Below are positions 55,222 to 64,000 of a stretch of 64,000 bases of DNA, in pieces. The notes beneath the pieces were generated by a model. That model had not been told where the DNA came from, searched no databases, and saw nothing but the letters and a program-made list of their open reading frames with translations. This stretch comes from Deltaproteobacteria bacterium (GTDB lineage: Bacteria; Myxococcota_A; UBA9160; UBA6930): assembly GCA_029261795.1 (NCBI GenBank), contig JAJDAP010000095.1:64810-128809 (forward strand), given 5' to 3'. Position numbers and translations under genes: made by a program. Numbering within the stretch: the first letter of the stretch is position 1; every line of letters begins with the position of its first letter.

Positions 55222-58200
55222 ATGAGCCCCGAGATTTCCGAGAAGAAGTTCGAGGACGGCATCGAGTGTGCTCTGTTGTCCGGTGGCCCCGATGCATGCG
55301 AAGGCGACACCGAGCTTTTCGCCGAGACTGCGCCTGGGTATGGCGAAGCCACACCCGGCGGGTACCGGAAGCGCGACTGGAAGGCCGACTACGATCGCCA
55401 GCGCTGCCTGATACCGCGCGACGTTCTCGATTTCATCTATGCCACCCAGCCCAAGGTGTGGGAGAAGTTCAAGAAGCAGCACGCCGGCGACGCGAAAGAG
55501 AAGTTCCTCGTGCGGCTTGCTGCCGAGCTCACGAAACGGGGAGCGCTCGACGTCCTGCGGCGCGGTGTGAAGGATTCCGGCTGCCGGTTTCGATTGGTCT
55601 ATTTCCGGCCCGTGTCTGGCCTCAACGAGGAGCTGCAGCGGATCTACGAAGCCAATCTGTTATCGGTGGTGCGTCAGCTCCATTACAGCCAGCAGAGTGA
55701 ACAAAGCCTGGATCTGGGGATCTTCCTGAATGGTATTCCGATCTTCACTGCGGAGTTGAAGAATCCCTTCAACGGTCAAGACGTGCAGAACGCCGTCAAG
55801 CAGTACCGTTTCGACCGTGACCCCAAGGAACCGCTCCTGGCATTCCGTCGCTGTCTCGCCCACTTCGCGATCGATCCCGATCTGGTCTACGTGACGACGC
55901 GGCTGGCCGGGGCAAAGACACGATTCTTGCCGTTCAACCAGGGAAAGTTTGGGGGTGCCGGGAATCCGCCGGTGCCGCCGAGTGAAGCCCTGAAGAACGG
56001 GGGCTATTCGACCTCCTACCTGTGGAACGAGGTCTGGGCTCGGGACAGCGTGCTGAATCTCATTCAGCATTTCGTGCATGAGTTCGAGGAAGAAGACGAG
56101 AAGGGCAAGAAGACGGGCCAGCGCCAGCTGATCTTTCCGCGCTATCACCAGCTCGACTGCGTGCGGCGACTCGTGCGCGACGCGCGCTCACAAGGCCCGG
56201 GCAAGCGCTACCTGATCCAGCACTCGGCAGGCTCCGGCAAGTCCAACTCGATCGCTTGGCTCGCGCATCAGCTCTCGGTGCTGCACAGCGCGAACGATGA
56301 ACCGGTCTTCGATTCGGTTGTCGTCATAACGGATCGGCGCCTGCTAGATCGCCAGCTCCAGCGCACGATCCGCCAGTTCGAGCAGACATCGGGTGTGGTC
56401 GAGAACATCGATACGACCTCGAAGCAGCTAAAGCAAGCCCTGGAGGAAGGCAAGAAGATCATCGTTACCACGTTGCAGAAGTTCCCGGTGATCTCCGAGC
56501 AGATGGGAGCGCTCCCCGGGCAGCGGTTTGCAGTGATCGTTGACGAGGCACACTCGTCGCAGTCGGGCGAAAGCACGAAGCACCTCAAGATGGTCCTGTC
56601 AGCGGACGGTCTTGAGGAGGCGGAACTCGATGACGACCTGATGGAGATGGATCTCGAGGACAAGATCGCCGAGGAGGTCCGCAGCCGTGGGCCCCAGGCG
56701 AACGTGAGCCACTTTGCCTTCACTGCGACGCCGAAGACGAAGACGCTCGAACTCTTTGGCAACAAGCGTGCCGACGGGAGGTTCGAGCCGTTCAGCCTCT
56801 ACAGCATGCGCCAGGCGATCGAAGAGAAGTTCATCCTCGACGTCCTCGAGCACTACACGACGTACAAGACCTACTGGCGCCTGCTGAAGACGATTGAAGA
56901 CGATCCGCACTACGAGAAGGGGAAGGCCACCTACCTGTTGAAGGCGTTCGTGGACCTTCACCCCAACTCGATCGAGAAGAAGATCTCGATGATGGTCGAT
57001 CACTTTCACGACCAGATCGCATCGCGGATCGGGGGTAGGGCCAAGGCCATGATCGTCACGCGCTCGCGGCTGCACGCCGTGCGGTACGGCTTGGCTCTGC
57101 GCAAGTACCTGGCCGAGAAGGGGCACCCGTACAAGGCACTGGTTGCGTTCTCCGGCACGGTTCGTGATGGCGGCTTCGACTACACCGAGCCGAATCTCAA
57201 TGAGGTCCCCGAGGCGCAGACCGCGAAGACCTTCGAGGGGCCCGACTACCGCTTCCTTGTGGTCGCGAACAAGTTCCAGACGGGCTTCGACCAGCCTCTT
57301 CTGCATACGATGTACGTCGACAAGAAGCTTGGCGGCGTCAACGCAGTACAGACTCTCTCTCGGCTGAACCGGATGCACCCGGATAAAGAGGACACGGTCG
57401 TTCTCGATTTTGCGAATGATGCCGACGAGATCGAGAAGGCATTCCAGCCGTACTACGAAAAGACGCGGCTATCCGAGGCTACCGATCCGAATCTGCTCTA
57501 CGACCTCGAACATCAGCTCGTGGACTTCGACGTTTTCGACGAGCCAGATGTCCAGGAGTTTGCCAAGGCGTACTTCGCGAAGAAGACCAACCAGGACCAG
57601 CTCTACGGGCTCCTCAATCCGAATGCCGAGCGCTTCAATGCGCTAGAGGAGGACGAGAAGAGCGACTTCCGACAGAAGCTCGTCCAGTTCGTCCGGCTCT
57701 ACGCGTTCCTGTCGCAGATCGTTCCGTTCTCGGACACGGATCTCGAAAAGCTCTACGTCTTCGCCCGGCTATTGAGGAAACGGTTGCCGGTCTCGCGTGA
57801 GGAACTGCCGAAGGAGATCCAGGACAAGATTGATCTCGAGTCTTTCCGAATCCGCGAGACGGCGTCCGGGAAGATCAAGCTCGCTCAAGGAGGCGGCGAA
57901 CTCGATCCGATCGTCGAGAAGCCCAGCCTGGGACTCGGGGACGATCCAGAAGAGCGGCTCTCGCGGATCATTGAGGAGCTCAATGACCGATTCGGAGCAG
58001 AACTCACCGAAGAGGACCGCGTCACGATTCGAGCCGTAATGGGTCAGCTCGAGGGAGACACGGTTCTCGACTCCGCGGTCCGCACCAACACGCGCGAGAA
58101 CGCCCGATTGACATTCGACAACATGCTCGAGGATCGGTTGCAGGGAGTCATCGACTCCAACTTCAAGTTCTACAAACGCTTCACGGATGACGAATCGTTC

Positions 58201-58746
58201 GGGCGCGCGTTGCTCGATCACCTCTTCGATAGCTACCTGAGCAAGCGCCGGCAGGCGTCAGAACTCATCAAGCTCGGGGAGTCCAAGACGGTGGAGTTCA
58301 AGTCGACGTTGCGTTGGAATCTCCGCGAGAAGAAGAAGGATCCCAAGGTCGTCACTCATGGGGTTCTGAAGACGATCGCAGCGTTTCTGAACACGGAAGG
58401 GGGTGATCTTCTAATCGGCGTGGCCGACGACGCCTCGATCGTCGGGACCGGGCCCGACGACTTCGACAGCGACGACAAGTTCATGCTTCACCTAAGTCAG
58501 GTGGTGCGAAACGGTCTGGGCGAGCGATCGGGGGCTTGCATCGATCCGCGCATGCAGATTGTCGACGGGAACTCGGTCTGCGTCGTCAGCTGCCAACGCA
58601 GCCCGGAACCCGTCTTCCTGAAGTGGAAGGGGACGAACCTCGCAGCCGACGGTGACTTCTTTATCCGAAGCGGACCTGGCAGTGTTGTGCTGGAGCCGGC
58701 GAGCGCGGCGACATTCATCGAGACGAGGTTTCCCAAAGGTGCGTGA
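55222..58746 (+). CDS. hsdR: type I restriction endonuclease with C-terminal AlbA_2/Schlafen-type domain
   Basis: 1174 residues. The N-terminal nuclease has IPIFTAELKNPFNGQ (E-x-K near residue 178). The SF2 translocase has SAGSGKSNSIAW (about 335), DEAHSSQSGE (about 441), and FAFTATPKTKT. After a helical coupling part comes a C-terminal extra domain from about residue 1013: LGESKTVEFKSTLRW, TIAAFLNTEGGDLLIGVADD. This is an AlbA_2/Schlafen-type module not normally fused to HsdR. The enzyme cuts DNA away from unmodified sites with HsdM/HsdS. AAGGAG lies just upstream of the ATG. Confidence 0.93.
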   Translation: MSPEISEKKFEDGIECALLSGGPDACEGDTELFAETAPGYGEATPGGYRKRDWKADYDRQRCLIPRDVLDFIYATQPKVWEKFKKQHAGDAKEKFLVRLAAELTKRGALDVLRRGVKDSGCRFRLVYFRPVSGLNEELQRIYEANLLSVVRQLHYSQQSEQSLDLGIFLNGIPIFTAELKNPFNGQDVQNAVKQYRFDRDPKEPLLAFRRCLAHFAIDPDLVYVTTRLAGAKTRFLPFNQGKFGGAGNPPVPPSEALKNGGYSTSYLWNEVWARDSVLNLIQHFVHEFEEEDEKGKKTGQRQLIFPRYHQLDCVRRLVRDARSQGPGKRYLIQHSAGSGKSNSIAWLAHQLSVLHSANDEPVFDSVVVITDRRLLDRQLQRTIRQFEQTSGVVENIDTTSKQLKQALEEGKKIIVTTLQKFPVISEQMGALPGQRFAVIVDEAHSSQSGESTKHLKMVLSADGLEEAELDDDLMEMDLEDKIAEEVRSRGPQANVSHFAFTATPKTKTLELFGNKRADGRFEPFSLYSMRQAIEEKFILDVLEHYTTYKTYWRLLKTIEDDPHYEKGKATYLLKAFVDLHPNSIEKKISMMVDHFHDQIASRIGGRAKAMIVTRSRLHAVRYGLALRKYLAEKGHPYKALVAFSGTVRDGGFDYTEPNLNEVPEAQTAKTFEGPDYRFLVVANKFQTGFDQPLLHTMYVDKKLGGVNAVQTLSRLNRMHPDKEDTVVLDFANDADEIEKAFQPYYEKTRLSEATDPNLLYDLEHQLVDFDVFDEPDVQEFAKAYFAKKTNQDQLYGLLNPNAERFNALEEDEKSDFRQKLVQFVRLYAFLSQIVPFSDTDLEKLYVFARLLRKRLPVSREELPKEIQDKIDLESFRIRETASGKIKLAQGGGELDPIVEKPSLGLGDDPEERLSRIIEELNDRFGAELTEEDRVTIRAVMGQLEGDTVLDSAVRTNTRENARLTFDNMLEDRLQGVIDSNFKFYKRFTDDESFGRALLDHLFDSYLSKRRQASELIKLGESKTVEFKSTLRWNLREKKKDPKVVTHGVLKTIAAFLNTEGGDLLIGVADDASIVGTGPDDFDSDDKFMLHLSQVVRNGLGERSGACIDPRMQIVDGNSVCVVSCQRSPEPVFLKWKGTNLAADGDFFIRSGPGSVVLEPASAATFIETRFPKGA

Positions 58747-58951
58747 CGTCCAACCTATACAGGCCGCCGTCGCCTCGACTAGTTGTGGTTCAACCCGAAC
58801 GGGTCAACTCGTGCACCATTGAGCCCGGGTTAGTTACGATCATGGACCCGGGGTCCTTATTCATCCGGAGCGCGAGGCAGCTCGAATAGCCGATAGAGTC
58901 AGATCTCCGCAGCACGACGGCGTTCTCCGCGAGGTAAGGGGAGATAGGACG

Positions 58952-58972
58952 AGATGCTCAGGGTGAGCATCT
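58952..58972. terminator. 9-bp hairpin between hsdR and the DUF4105 gene
   Basis: AGATGCTCA pairs perfectly with TGAGCATCT around a GGG loop. It lies in the 240-base gap where hsdR and the DUF4105 gene converge. A bidirectional terminator is likely; there is no long T-run on either side. The rest of the gap holds nothing I can identify. Confidence 0.45.
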
Positions 58973-58987
58973 TCCTTGCGCCTCCGG

Positions 58988-60997
58988 TCAGTCGAAGTAG
59001 TAGCCGAACGTCGCGAGCGCGACGTCGTGGCGGCCGCTCTTCTCGAAGCTCACCCGAAGGTCCGAGTGCTCACCTAGTTCGAGACCGAACTCGGCACCCC
59101 AGTGCCAGTCCGTCTCGCCGGTGAACGTGTCGAGGGATGCCTCACCCGAGAGCTTGAGGATGCTTCGCTCGGTCGTATTGACGATCGAGCCAAGTTCGGA
59201 TGTCAGCCGGAGGTAGTTGTCACGGTCCGGAGTGTGGATCCGGGCGCCCGCAAACCCGTAGAACAGAACGCGCTCGCTCGGCCTGACAGATTTCCCCAGT
59301 CTTCCCTCGAGCCCGAAGCTCGAGCAATGCGTGCAGAGCCGATTCCTTGGAGCGTAGTCGAGCGTGAGGCTCCAGGAGCGCTCCTGGGTCATGCTCGCCG
59401 GCAGCGGATTGGTATTAACGTTAACCACGTCGACGAGTACGACGTTCGTGACGTCTACGGAGCCACGATCCACTTCCAGATCCACCTCGGCCATGACGAA
59501 CCGCGAGACTTCTTGTCCCGGATTCGGCCGATTCAGGAAATCGTTGTTCGCAGCGCGATAACTCAGAGTCTGGAAGCCACGGCCGTCTCGTACACCCGCC
59601 CCCACGCGCAGCACGGACGGCGGCTTCATCTCGATCGGCGACTGCGAAACGTCGGGCTCTCTCGGAGCGATGTCCTCGGATCGTGCCGGCCGTCGGAACA
59701 TCTCGCCCAGGAGGAGTGCGCGTTGGCGCTGGACTGACTGGAGCACGTCCTCCGTGTCTTCGAGCAAGGTTCGCTTGGCGACCTCGAGATCGAGATAGTC
59801 GAGCATCACCTGCAGCAGGTCCGAGCCCAGTTCGCCCACGGTCTGGGCCTTCTCGCGATCGCTCGAACGGAAGAAGGCGGCGAACGCCTCTCGCTCGTTC
59901 CTCTCGAGGGAGCCGAACCGCGTGGAGAACGTCGACTTTAGCGAGGGATTGAAGCTCTCGCTCCGCACGAACGGGTCCGAGCTGCCGTCGGCGCGCAGCT
60001 TGCGTACGACCTGCGTCGGGAGCAGCCAGAACCCATGGGTTTCCGAGAGGTCTCGACCTGTCGCAACCTCGATGAGCTTCGCGATCCGGTGCGCGCAGTT
60101 GTCGTTGAAGAAGTAGTAGTTGAACTGCGCGAAACCGATCTCCCAGGCGTGCTCGACGAGGAACCGGAGCTGCTCCGAAGTCAAGTCCAACTCGTACTCC
60201 CAGGTATCTCGAAGTTGTGCGTTCGTGTAGAGGTAGGTGTGGAGGAACTGGTTGTTGCGGGTGTAGGAGGCGGTGTAGCCGCCGAACAGCCCCTTCAGGA
60301 TGTAGAACGGGCTCGCTGGGTCATCCGTGGCGTCGGCTCCGTAGTTCAGGCCGGAGTCGAGGGCCCGCTGGTTCGTCACCCCCTCGACGTAATTGAACTG
60401 GAGCAAGACATGACCGTAGTAGGAGCTTGGATTGTCGAAGTACCCGCTCGCGAACACTAGGGACACGGACCGGATGGCGGCGGGCCGGTTCTGCTTCTCG
60501 AAGTTCGGACAGTCAGGATCGCCCCAGAACGGTGGCAGGACGCCGTGTCTTCTCAGCAGGCTCAATCTGGCCGGAAACCGGCAGAGGACTTCTGCATGTT
60601 CGCCACGATTCGCGAACGCTCGGATCAATCGCTCGAACGCGACGAACTCGGCGTCAGGATCGGCGCGCCCGTCCGGGGACACGAAGAAGTCCGCGTTCAC
60701 GATGCTGCTTGAGTAGCCCCCGCTCCTGGTCTCTTCGTAGGCTCCGAGCACCAGCCATTGGCGCAGCAGCTCTCCGGTGAGCGGCGTGGGGTCCGTCGTC
60801 GGGACCTCGGCCATTGCGATGCCAGGCGGTCCACCCGTGGGCACGTTCAGGCAGATGACCCACAGAAGGCTGGAAGCGAGCCTGCGTCGGAGCTTGCTTC
60901 CAGCCTTGGGGCTCGGATCAGAGAGCGACGTTACAGGAACCCGGCAACGCGCTCGTCGCGTCTCGCACGGAACTGAAGAGATCTGCCGCTCGCTCAA
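58988..60997 (-). CDS. DUF4105 (Lnb N-terminal-type) outer-membrane protein
   Basis: 669 residues. A hydrophobic stretch near residues 43-62 (LLWVICLNVP) could be a signal peptide behind a long N-terminal lead. The periplasmic domain has FASGYFDNPSSYYGHVLLQF and FFNDNCAHRIAKLIE, the Ser/Asn-Cys/His features of the DUF4105/Lnb N-terminal family. The last 220 residues alternate in polarity and end in an aromatic (FGYYFD), as in outer-membrane beta-barrels. The start ATG overlaps the end of the DUF3015 gene by 80 bases, which is unusual, so the true start may be a rare codon further in. Confidence 0.75.
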   Translation of the reverse strand: MSERQISSVPCETRRARCRVPVTSLSDPSPKAGSKLRRRLASSLLWVICLNVPTGGPPGIAMAEVPTTDPTPLTGELLRQWLVLGAYEETRSGGYSSSIVNADFFVSPDGRADPDAEFVAFERLIRAFANRGEHAEVLCRFPARLSLLRRHGVLPPFWGDPDCPNFEKQNRPAAIRSVSLVFASGYFDNPSSYYGHVLLQFNYVEGVTNQRALDSGLNYGADATDDPASPFYILKGLFGGYTASYTRNNQFLHTYLYTNAQLRDTWEYELDLTSEQLRFLVEHAWEIGFAQFNYYFFNDNCAHRIAKLIEVATGRDLSETHGFWLLPTQVVRKLRADGSSDPFVRSESFNPSLKSTFSTRFGSLERNEREAFAAFFRSSDREKAQTVGELGSDLLQVMLDYLDLEVAKRTLLEDTEDVLQSVQRQRALLLGEMFRRPARSEDIAPREPDVSQSPIEMKPPSVLRVGAGVRDGRGFQTLSYRAANNDFLNRPNPGQEVSRFVMAEVDLEVDRGSVDVTNVVLVDVVNVNTNPLPASMTQERSWSLTLDYAPRNRLCTHCSSFGLEGRLGKSVRPSERVLFYGFAGARIHTPDRDNYLRLTSELGSIVNTTERSILKLSGEASLDTFTGETDWHWGAEFGLELGEHSDLRVSFEKSGRHDVALATFGYYFD

Positions 60998-61427
60998 TGC
61001 GCGACTTCTGCCCGTAGCCCTCGCGGCCGACGACCCCCGCGTACGAAAGGCGCACGTGCGCGGCCAGATCCGCCCTCGCCGACGGATCGCAGTCCATCAC
61101 CTCGCCAAGCGCAGCAAGCTGTTCCCCGCTCCCCACGGCGATGTCCCTCTCCAAGGCAGGCAGCGTCTCCAGGATGAACCGGGCCGTCTCGACCTTCCGC
61201 CCGTTGCACGTCTCCGGCGAGCTGACCGCCGAGGTGACCGCGGTGGTCCCCACGTCCCAGAAGATATTCGAGGTCGCCGCCGCCCACCCGACCGTCGGGA
61301 ATATTGCGGCGCCAATGCCGCAATCCGAGAATGGATTAGGCCCGCTCCCCGGCTTCTTCGAGTCGTCCGCCACCGCTCCCAACGGCGCCAGAATCAGCAG
61401 ACACAGGATGATCAGGATTCGATTCAC
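60918..61427 (-). CDS. exported DUF3015 family protein
   Basis: 169 residues. The start is GTG with AAAGGAG eight bases upstream and a clear signal peptide (VNRILIILCLLILAPLGAVA). The mature part begins CGIGAAIFPTVGW, with the DUF3015 pattern of ATSNIFWDVGTTAVTSA and CNG. Two further conserved cysteines (MDCDPSA, SCNVAL) may pair. Function is unknown. The group II intron lies 96 bases upstream. Confidence 0.75.
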   Translation of the reverse strand: MNRILIILCLLILAPLGAVADDSKKPGSGPNPFSDCGIGAAIFPTVGWAAATSNIFWDVGTTAVTSAVSSPETCNGRKVETARFILETLPALERDIAVGSGEQLAALGEVMDCDPSARADLAAHVRLSYAGVVGREGYGQKSRIERAADLFSSVRDATSALPGSCNVAL

Positions 61428-62167
61428 GACCTTGACTCCTTTGGGCGTTCTCTTGACACGCCCGCGATGACGGTCCACGCACCTACTATACCGGCAAACG
61501 ACCCACGGGGGATAGGAGATTCAGTGCGACCGGGCTCTGCTGGTCGATTGGGATTGGAGGATGCGATGACTCCATGAAATCTCGTTTGTTGTCCAGCGGG
61601 TGCAAATCCCGCCCGGCCAGGGGTGAGCCCGCCCGAGCCGGTAGTGAGCCTGGCGACGGTCTCGGTAACGAGGAGGGCGTTGTCGTAGGCACGCGAGCGT
61701 GTGGGCCGTGGGTGACTTGGCCTCGAAAACTATCCCATTCCGGATGCCGAGCGTTCTGTTTTTCGTGAAGGCGATGGGGGCTTCTCCGTAGATCTTCTCG
61801 AAGAGAAGTAGGGGCGAGGAGGAGTCGCATCCGGCGAGGTGTTGCACCACGGCACGCATGAAGAGGACGGCCCAGTAACCCGGGAGGCCCTTGTCTTTCC
61901 TCGGGAGTAACCGGTCTTACGGAGAGCCGGTGATCAGTCTCCGGATCTAACGCGTATGCAGGCGCACGTGTTAGTCGTCGACGAAGTCAGCAGAACGAGC
62001 GTCTGCCCCAGGAGGTAGGCCGTCGGCAAGAGGAATCGAAGCCGCGGCCGAAGGAGTCAAGGGAGTCGGAGGGCTGCATAGGAGCGTTGACGCCGGGGAA
62101 CTTGTTGGCAACTCGGACCCGGTCGAGCAAAGGCGGCCCGTGTTGATGTGAACTTCAGGAGGGAACC

Positions 62168-63487
62168 ATGACTAACGCATCGACGTTAGAGAACATGTCA
62201 CCGGAACTGTTGAGGGTAGTGGAACGAGCGCAGCAAGAACCCGAAGGACGGTTCCACTCACTGGCGCATCTCATCGATGTGCCGGCCTTGGAGCGAGCCT
62301 ATCACCGCAGTCGTAAAGATGCGGCGGTGGGCGTGGATGGGGTCACGAAGGAGCAATACGGACAGGACCTGGAGCAAAATCTCCGGGACCTGCACGAACG
62401 GATGAAGGCGAAACGTTATCGCCATCAGCCAATCCGGCGTGTCCACATCCCGAAGGAAGGGGGAAAGACACGGCCGATTGGGATCTCGGCGTTCGAGGAC
62501 AAGTTGGTCCAGGACGCCTTGCGCGAGGTGCTGGGAGCGATCTACGAGCAGGACTTCCTGGACTGCTCGTACGGCTTCCGGCCGAAGCGTAGTCCCCATG
62601 ACGCCATCCGTACCCTCGACCGGATCGTTCACCGAGGCGAAGTGAGTTGGATCCTCGAGGCAGACATCGTGTCCTTCTTCGACAGCTTGGATCGCAAGAA
62701 GCTGAAGGAGATGCTCGAGGTTCGGGTTGCTGATGGGTCGCTGCTGCGGCTCATCGGGAAGTGCTTGCACGTGGGCGTGTTGGACGGCGTGGAACTCTCC
62801 ACGTTGGAAACTGGCACCGCCCAAGGGTCGGTGCTCTCGCCGTTGCTGGGGAACGTCTATCTGCACTACGTGCTCGACCTCTGGTTCGAGCAAGAGGTGA
62901 AGCCGCGGCTGCGGGGCAGGGCCACCCTGATCCGCTATGCCGATGACTTCATCATCGGCTTCGAGCAGGAGGACGATGCGCGGCGTGTGATGGAGGTTCT
63001 CGGCAAGCGGTTGGAGCGCTTCGGACTGACCCTGCATCCGGACAAGACGCGACTTCTTCCCTTCCGGCGTCCGCCGGCGGAGCAGAAGAGTGGCAAAGGT
63101 CCGGCGACTTTCGACTTTCTTGGGTTCACGTTCTACTGGGCGCGCTCCCGTAAAGGTCGTTGGGGAATGTTCTGCAAGACTCGCAGTGCGAGCCTGCGAC
63201 GGGCAATCCGGTCCGTCTACGGTTGGTGTCGTCGCTATCGGCACCTTCCGGTTGCGGTTCAGCACAAAGCGCTCACGAGGCGTATCCAGGGCCACTTCAA
63301 CTACTTTGCGGTGAGCGGCAACTTCCGAAGTCTGCTGTTGGTCCTCGAACAAGCGAAGCGGTCCTGGTACAAGTGGCTCTGCCGTCGGAGTCAGCGCAAG
63401 CGCCTCACCTGGGAGCGGTTCGCGGATCTTCTCCGCGACTTCCCGCTCCCCTTGCCTCGGATCATGGTTCGGATCTGGGGCTCGTAG
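62168..63487 (+). CDS. ltrA: group II intron reverse transcriptase/maturase
   Basis: 439 residues. RT motifs include KTRPIGISAFEDKLVQDAL, YGFRPKRSPHDAI, TAQGSVLSPLLGNVYLHY, and the catalytic RYADDF. The maturase/domain X part follows, with the C-terminal PLPRIMVRIW. No HNH endonuclease domain follows, so mobility would rely on targets not needing bottom-strand cleavage. AGGAGG lies just before the ATG. It splices and reverse-transcribes its own intron. Confidence 0.95.
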   Translation: MTNASTLENMSPELLRVVERAQQEPEGRFHSLAHLIDVPALERAYHRSRKDAAVGVDGVTKEQYGQDLEQNLRDLHERMKAKRYRHQPIRRVHIPKEGGKTRPIGISAFEDKLVQDALREVLGAIYEQDFLDCSYGFRPKRSPHDAIRTLDRIVHRGEVSWILEADIVSFFDSLDRKKLKEMLEVRVADGSLLRLIGKCLHVGVLDGVELSTLETGTAQGSVLSPLLGNVYLHYVLDLWFEQEVKPRLRGRATLIRYADDFIIGFEQEDDARRVMEVLGKRLERFGLTLHPDKTRLLPFRRPPAEQKSGKGPATFDFLGFTFYWARSRKGRWGMFCKTRSASLRRAIRSVYGWCRRYRHLPVAVQHKALTRRIQGHFNYFAVSGNFRSLLLVLEQAKRSWYKWLCRRSQRKRLTWERFADLLRDFPLPLPRIMVRIWGS

Positions 63488-63508
63488 CCACGAGCCGCAT
63501 CAGCGGAG

Positions 63509-63543
63509 GAGCCGGATGGTGGAAATCTCCTTGTCCGGATCTG
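63509..63543 (+). ncRNA. group II intron domain V
   Basis: GAGCCGGATGGTGGAAATC followed by TCCTTGTCCGGATCTG folds with CCGGA paired to TCCGG and a GAAA-containing upper loop, matching the domain V position after the maturase gene. Compared with the usual GAGCCGG.../CCGGTTC form the lower helix end (GGATC) and one upper pair differ, so activity may be reduced. Confidence 0.65.
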
Positions 63544-63586
63544 GAGAGGGCTCGGGGTGGGCGACTGCCCCGGGCTACTCGACAGG

Positions 63587-64000
63587 CTATGCCGGAAGTT
63601 CGATCCCGTAGAGTGCCGCAGCGTTGTCCTGCAGGATCTTGCGGCGGGTCGTCTCGCTCCAGTCCGCGGTGACGTCCGCCAGATGATCCTGCACGCCGGG
63701 GTAGAGGCACGTCGGGTGAGGAAAATCGGTTTCGAATAGCAGGTTGTCTTCGCCGATCTGGCGGACGAGGTCCTTGGGGCCCGTGCGCTCGAACCAGAAG
63801 CATCCGTATATCTGGCGGCGGAAGTAGTCGGAAGGCTTCATCGGAAGTGCGAGTTCGGCTTGCGAATTGGTTTCGGACCACTCGTAATCGAGCGTCTCGA
63901 GCATGAACGGGATCCATCCGATGCCGCTCTCGACCGAGACCACCTTCACCTTCGGGAAACGTTCGAGCACGCCGCTGTAGATCAGGTTGCCGAGCACCCG
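63587..64000 (-). CDS. amidohydrolase (ACMSD-like family), C-terminal part
   Basis: The last 137 residues of an amidohydrolase-2-type protein; the N terminus lies beyond the window edge. The conserved end NLLFETDFPHPTCLYPG carries the metal-binding Asp of the family, followed by TTRRKILQDNAAALYGIEL, the usual C-terminal helix. Members decarboxylate or hydrolyse aromatic and related substrates. Its stop is four bases past the group II intron's 3' end. Confidence 0.85.
   Translation of the reverse strand, partial: RVLGNLIYSGVLERFPKVKVVSVESGIGWIPFMLETLDYEWSETNSQAELALPMKPSDYFRRQIYGCFWFERTGPKDLVRQIGEDNLLFETDFPHPTCLYPGVQDHLADVTADWSETTRRKILQDNAAALYGIELPA

Larger units (their letters stand above)
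61524..63583 (+). mobile_element. group II intron with maturase gene
   Basis: The proposed 5' end is GTGCGACCGGG, matching the conserved GUGYG start. About 640 bases of ribozyme follow (CCAGCGGGTGCAAATCCCGC near 61600 resembles domain I), then the reverse-transcriptase gene, domain V at 63509-63543 and domain VI ending CTACTCGAC at 63583. The element is on the forward strand between reverse-strand genes. Both ends are inferred from conserved motifs only. It sits immediately beyond the amidohydrolase stop (63587) and disrupts no gene. Confidence 0.8.

Noticed and set aside
30130-58750. CRISPR array or prophage
   Set aside because: No regularly spaced repeats, Cas genes, integrase or structural phage genes were seen despite the defence content.
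61521-61859. Reverse-strand open frame of about 110 codons upstream of the maturase gene
   Set aside because: It lies within the group II intron ribozyme; such frames recur there and have no start signal or family.

Overview
The window is GC-rich and densely coded, with translationally coupled gene clusters. Its gene content suggests a Gram-negative, deltaproteobacterial-type lineage (Myxococcota/Desulfobacterota-like), which is an inference. The clues are a PknB-like Ser/Thr kinase, a ferrochelatase with an internal cysteine cluster, a phosphatidylcholine synthase, paired acyl-CoA dehydrogenases, lipoproteins and an outer-membrane-type protein. No rRNA or taxonomic marker is present to settle it.

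Bases 1-30,130 look like ordinary chromosome. They hold a bicupin lipoprotein with a D-aminoacylase-like amidohydrolase, a Ser/Thr kinase with a small lipoprotein, clpS-clpA, a PilZ protein, a MATE exporter and ispH. A forward run of two acyl-CoA dehydrogenases, hemE and hemY converges on pcs-hemH (reverse strand), so three late haem-synthesis genes sit together. Divergent from pcs is an lpdA - E2 - lipB - lipA cluster, which pairs lipoate-dependent enzyme subunits with lipoate synthesis. An ECF sigma/anti-sigma pair, a cytochrome P450, crcB, a membrane alpha/beta hydrolase and tRNA-Cys follow. Two copies of a palindromic element (18,043 and 24,833) lie exactly at gene ends and supply stop codons.

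Bases 30,130-58,750 are accessory in character. First come toxin-antitoxin-like genes: a Fic protein, hipBA, a decayed second hipB, and a mobile mystery protein A/B pair (HTH + Fic). A MOSC/AraC pair, two probable gene remnants, and an EEP nuclease / restriction-like / metallophosphatase trio follow, then a lipoprotein gene that appears frameshifted and an HNH endonuclease. The most striking part is 41.3-58.7 kb. It holds one polypeptide combining HIT, PLD-type nuclease, SF2 helicase and DUF3427-like regions, coupled to a SprT metalloprotease. Next to it are two PD-(D/E)xK-type proteins, a TM0106-type RecB-nuclease/SF1 helicase, and a complete type I restriction-modification locus (hsdM, hsdS, a DUF91/DUF5655 protein, and an HsdR carrying a C-terminal AlbA_2/Schlafen-type domain). 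This reads as a defence island, and the HIT-PLD-helicase/SprT module is the best candidate for a little-described system.

Bases 58,950-64,000 return to envelope-type genes (DUF4105 and DUF3015 proteins). An apparently complete group II intron lies between the DUF3015 gene and a truncated amidohydrolase gene at the window edge.
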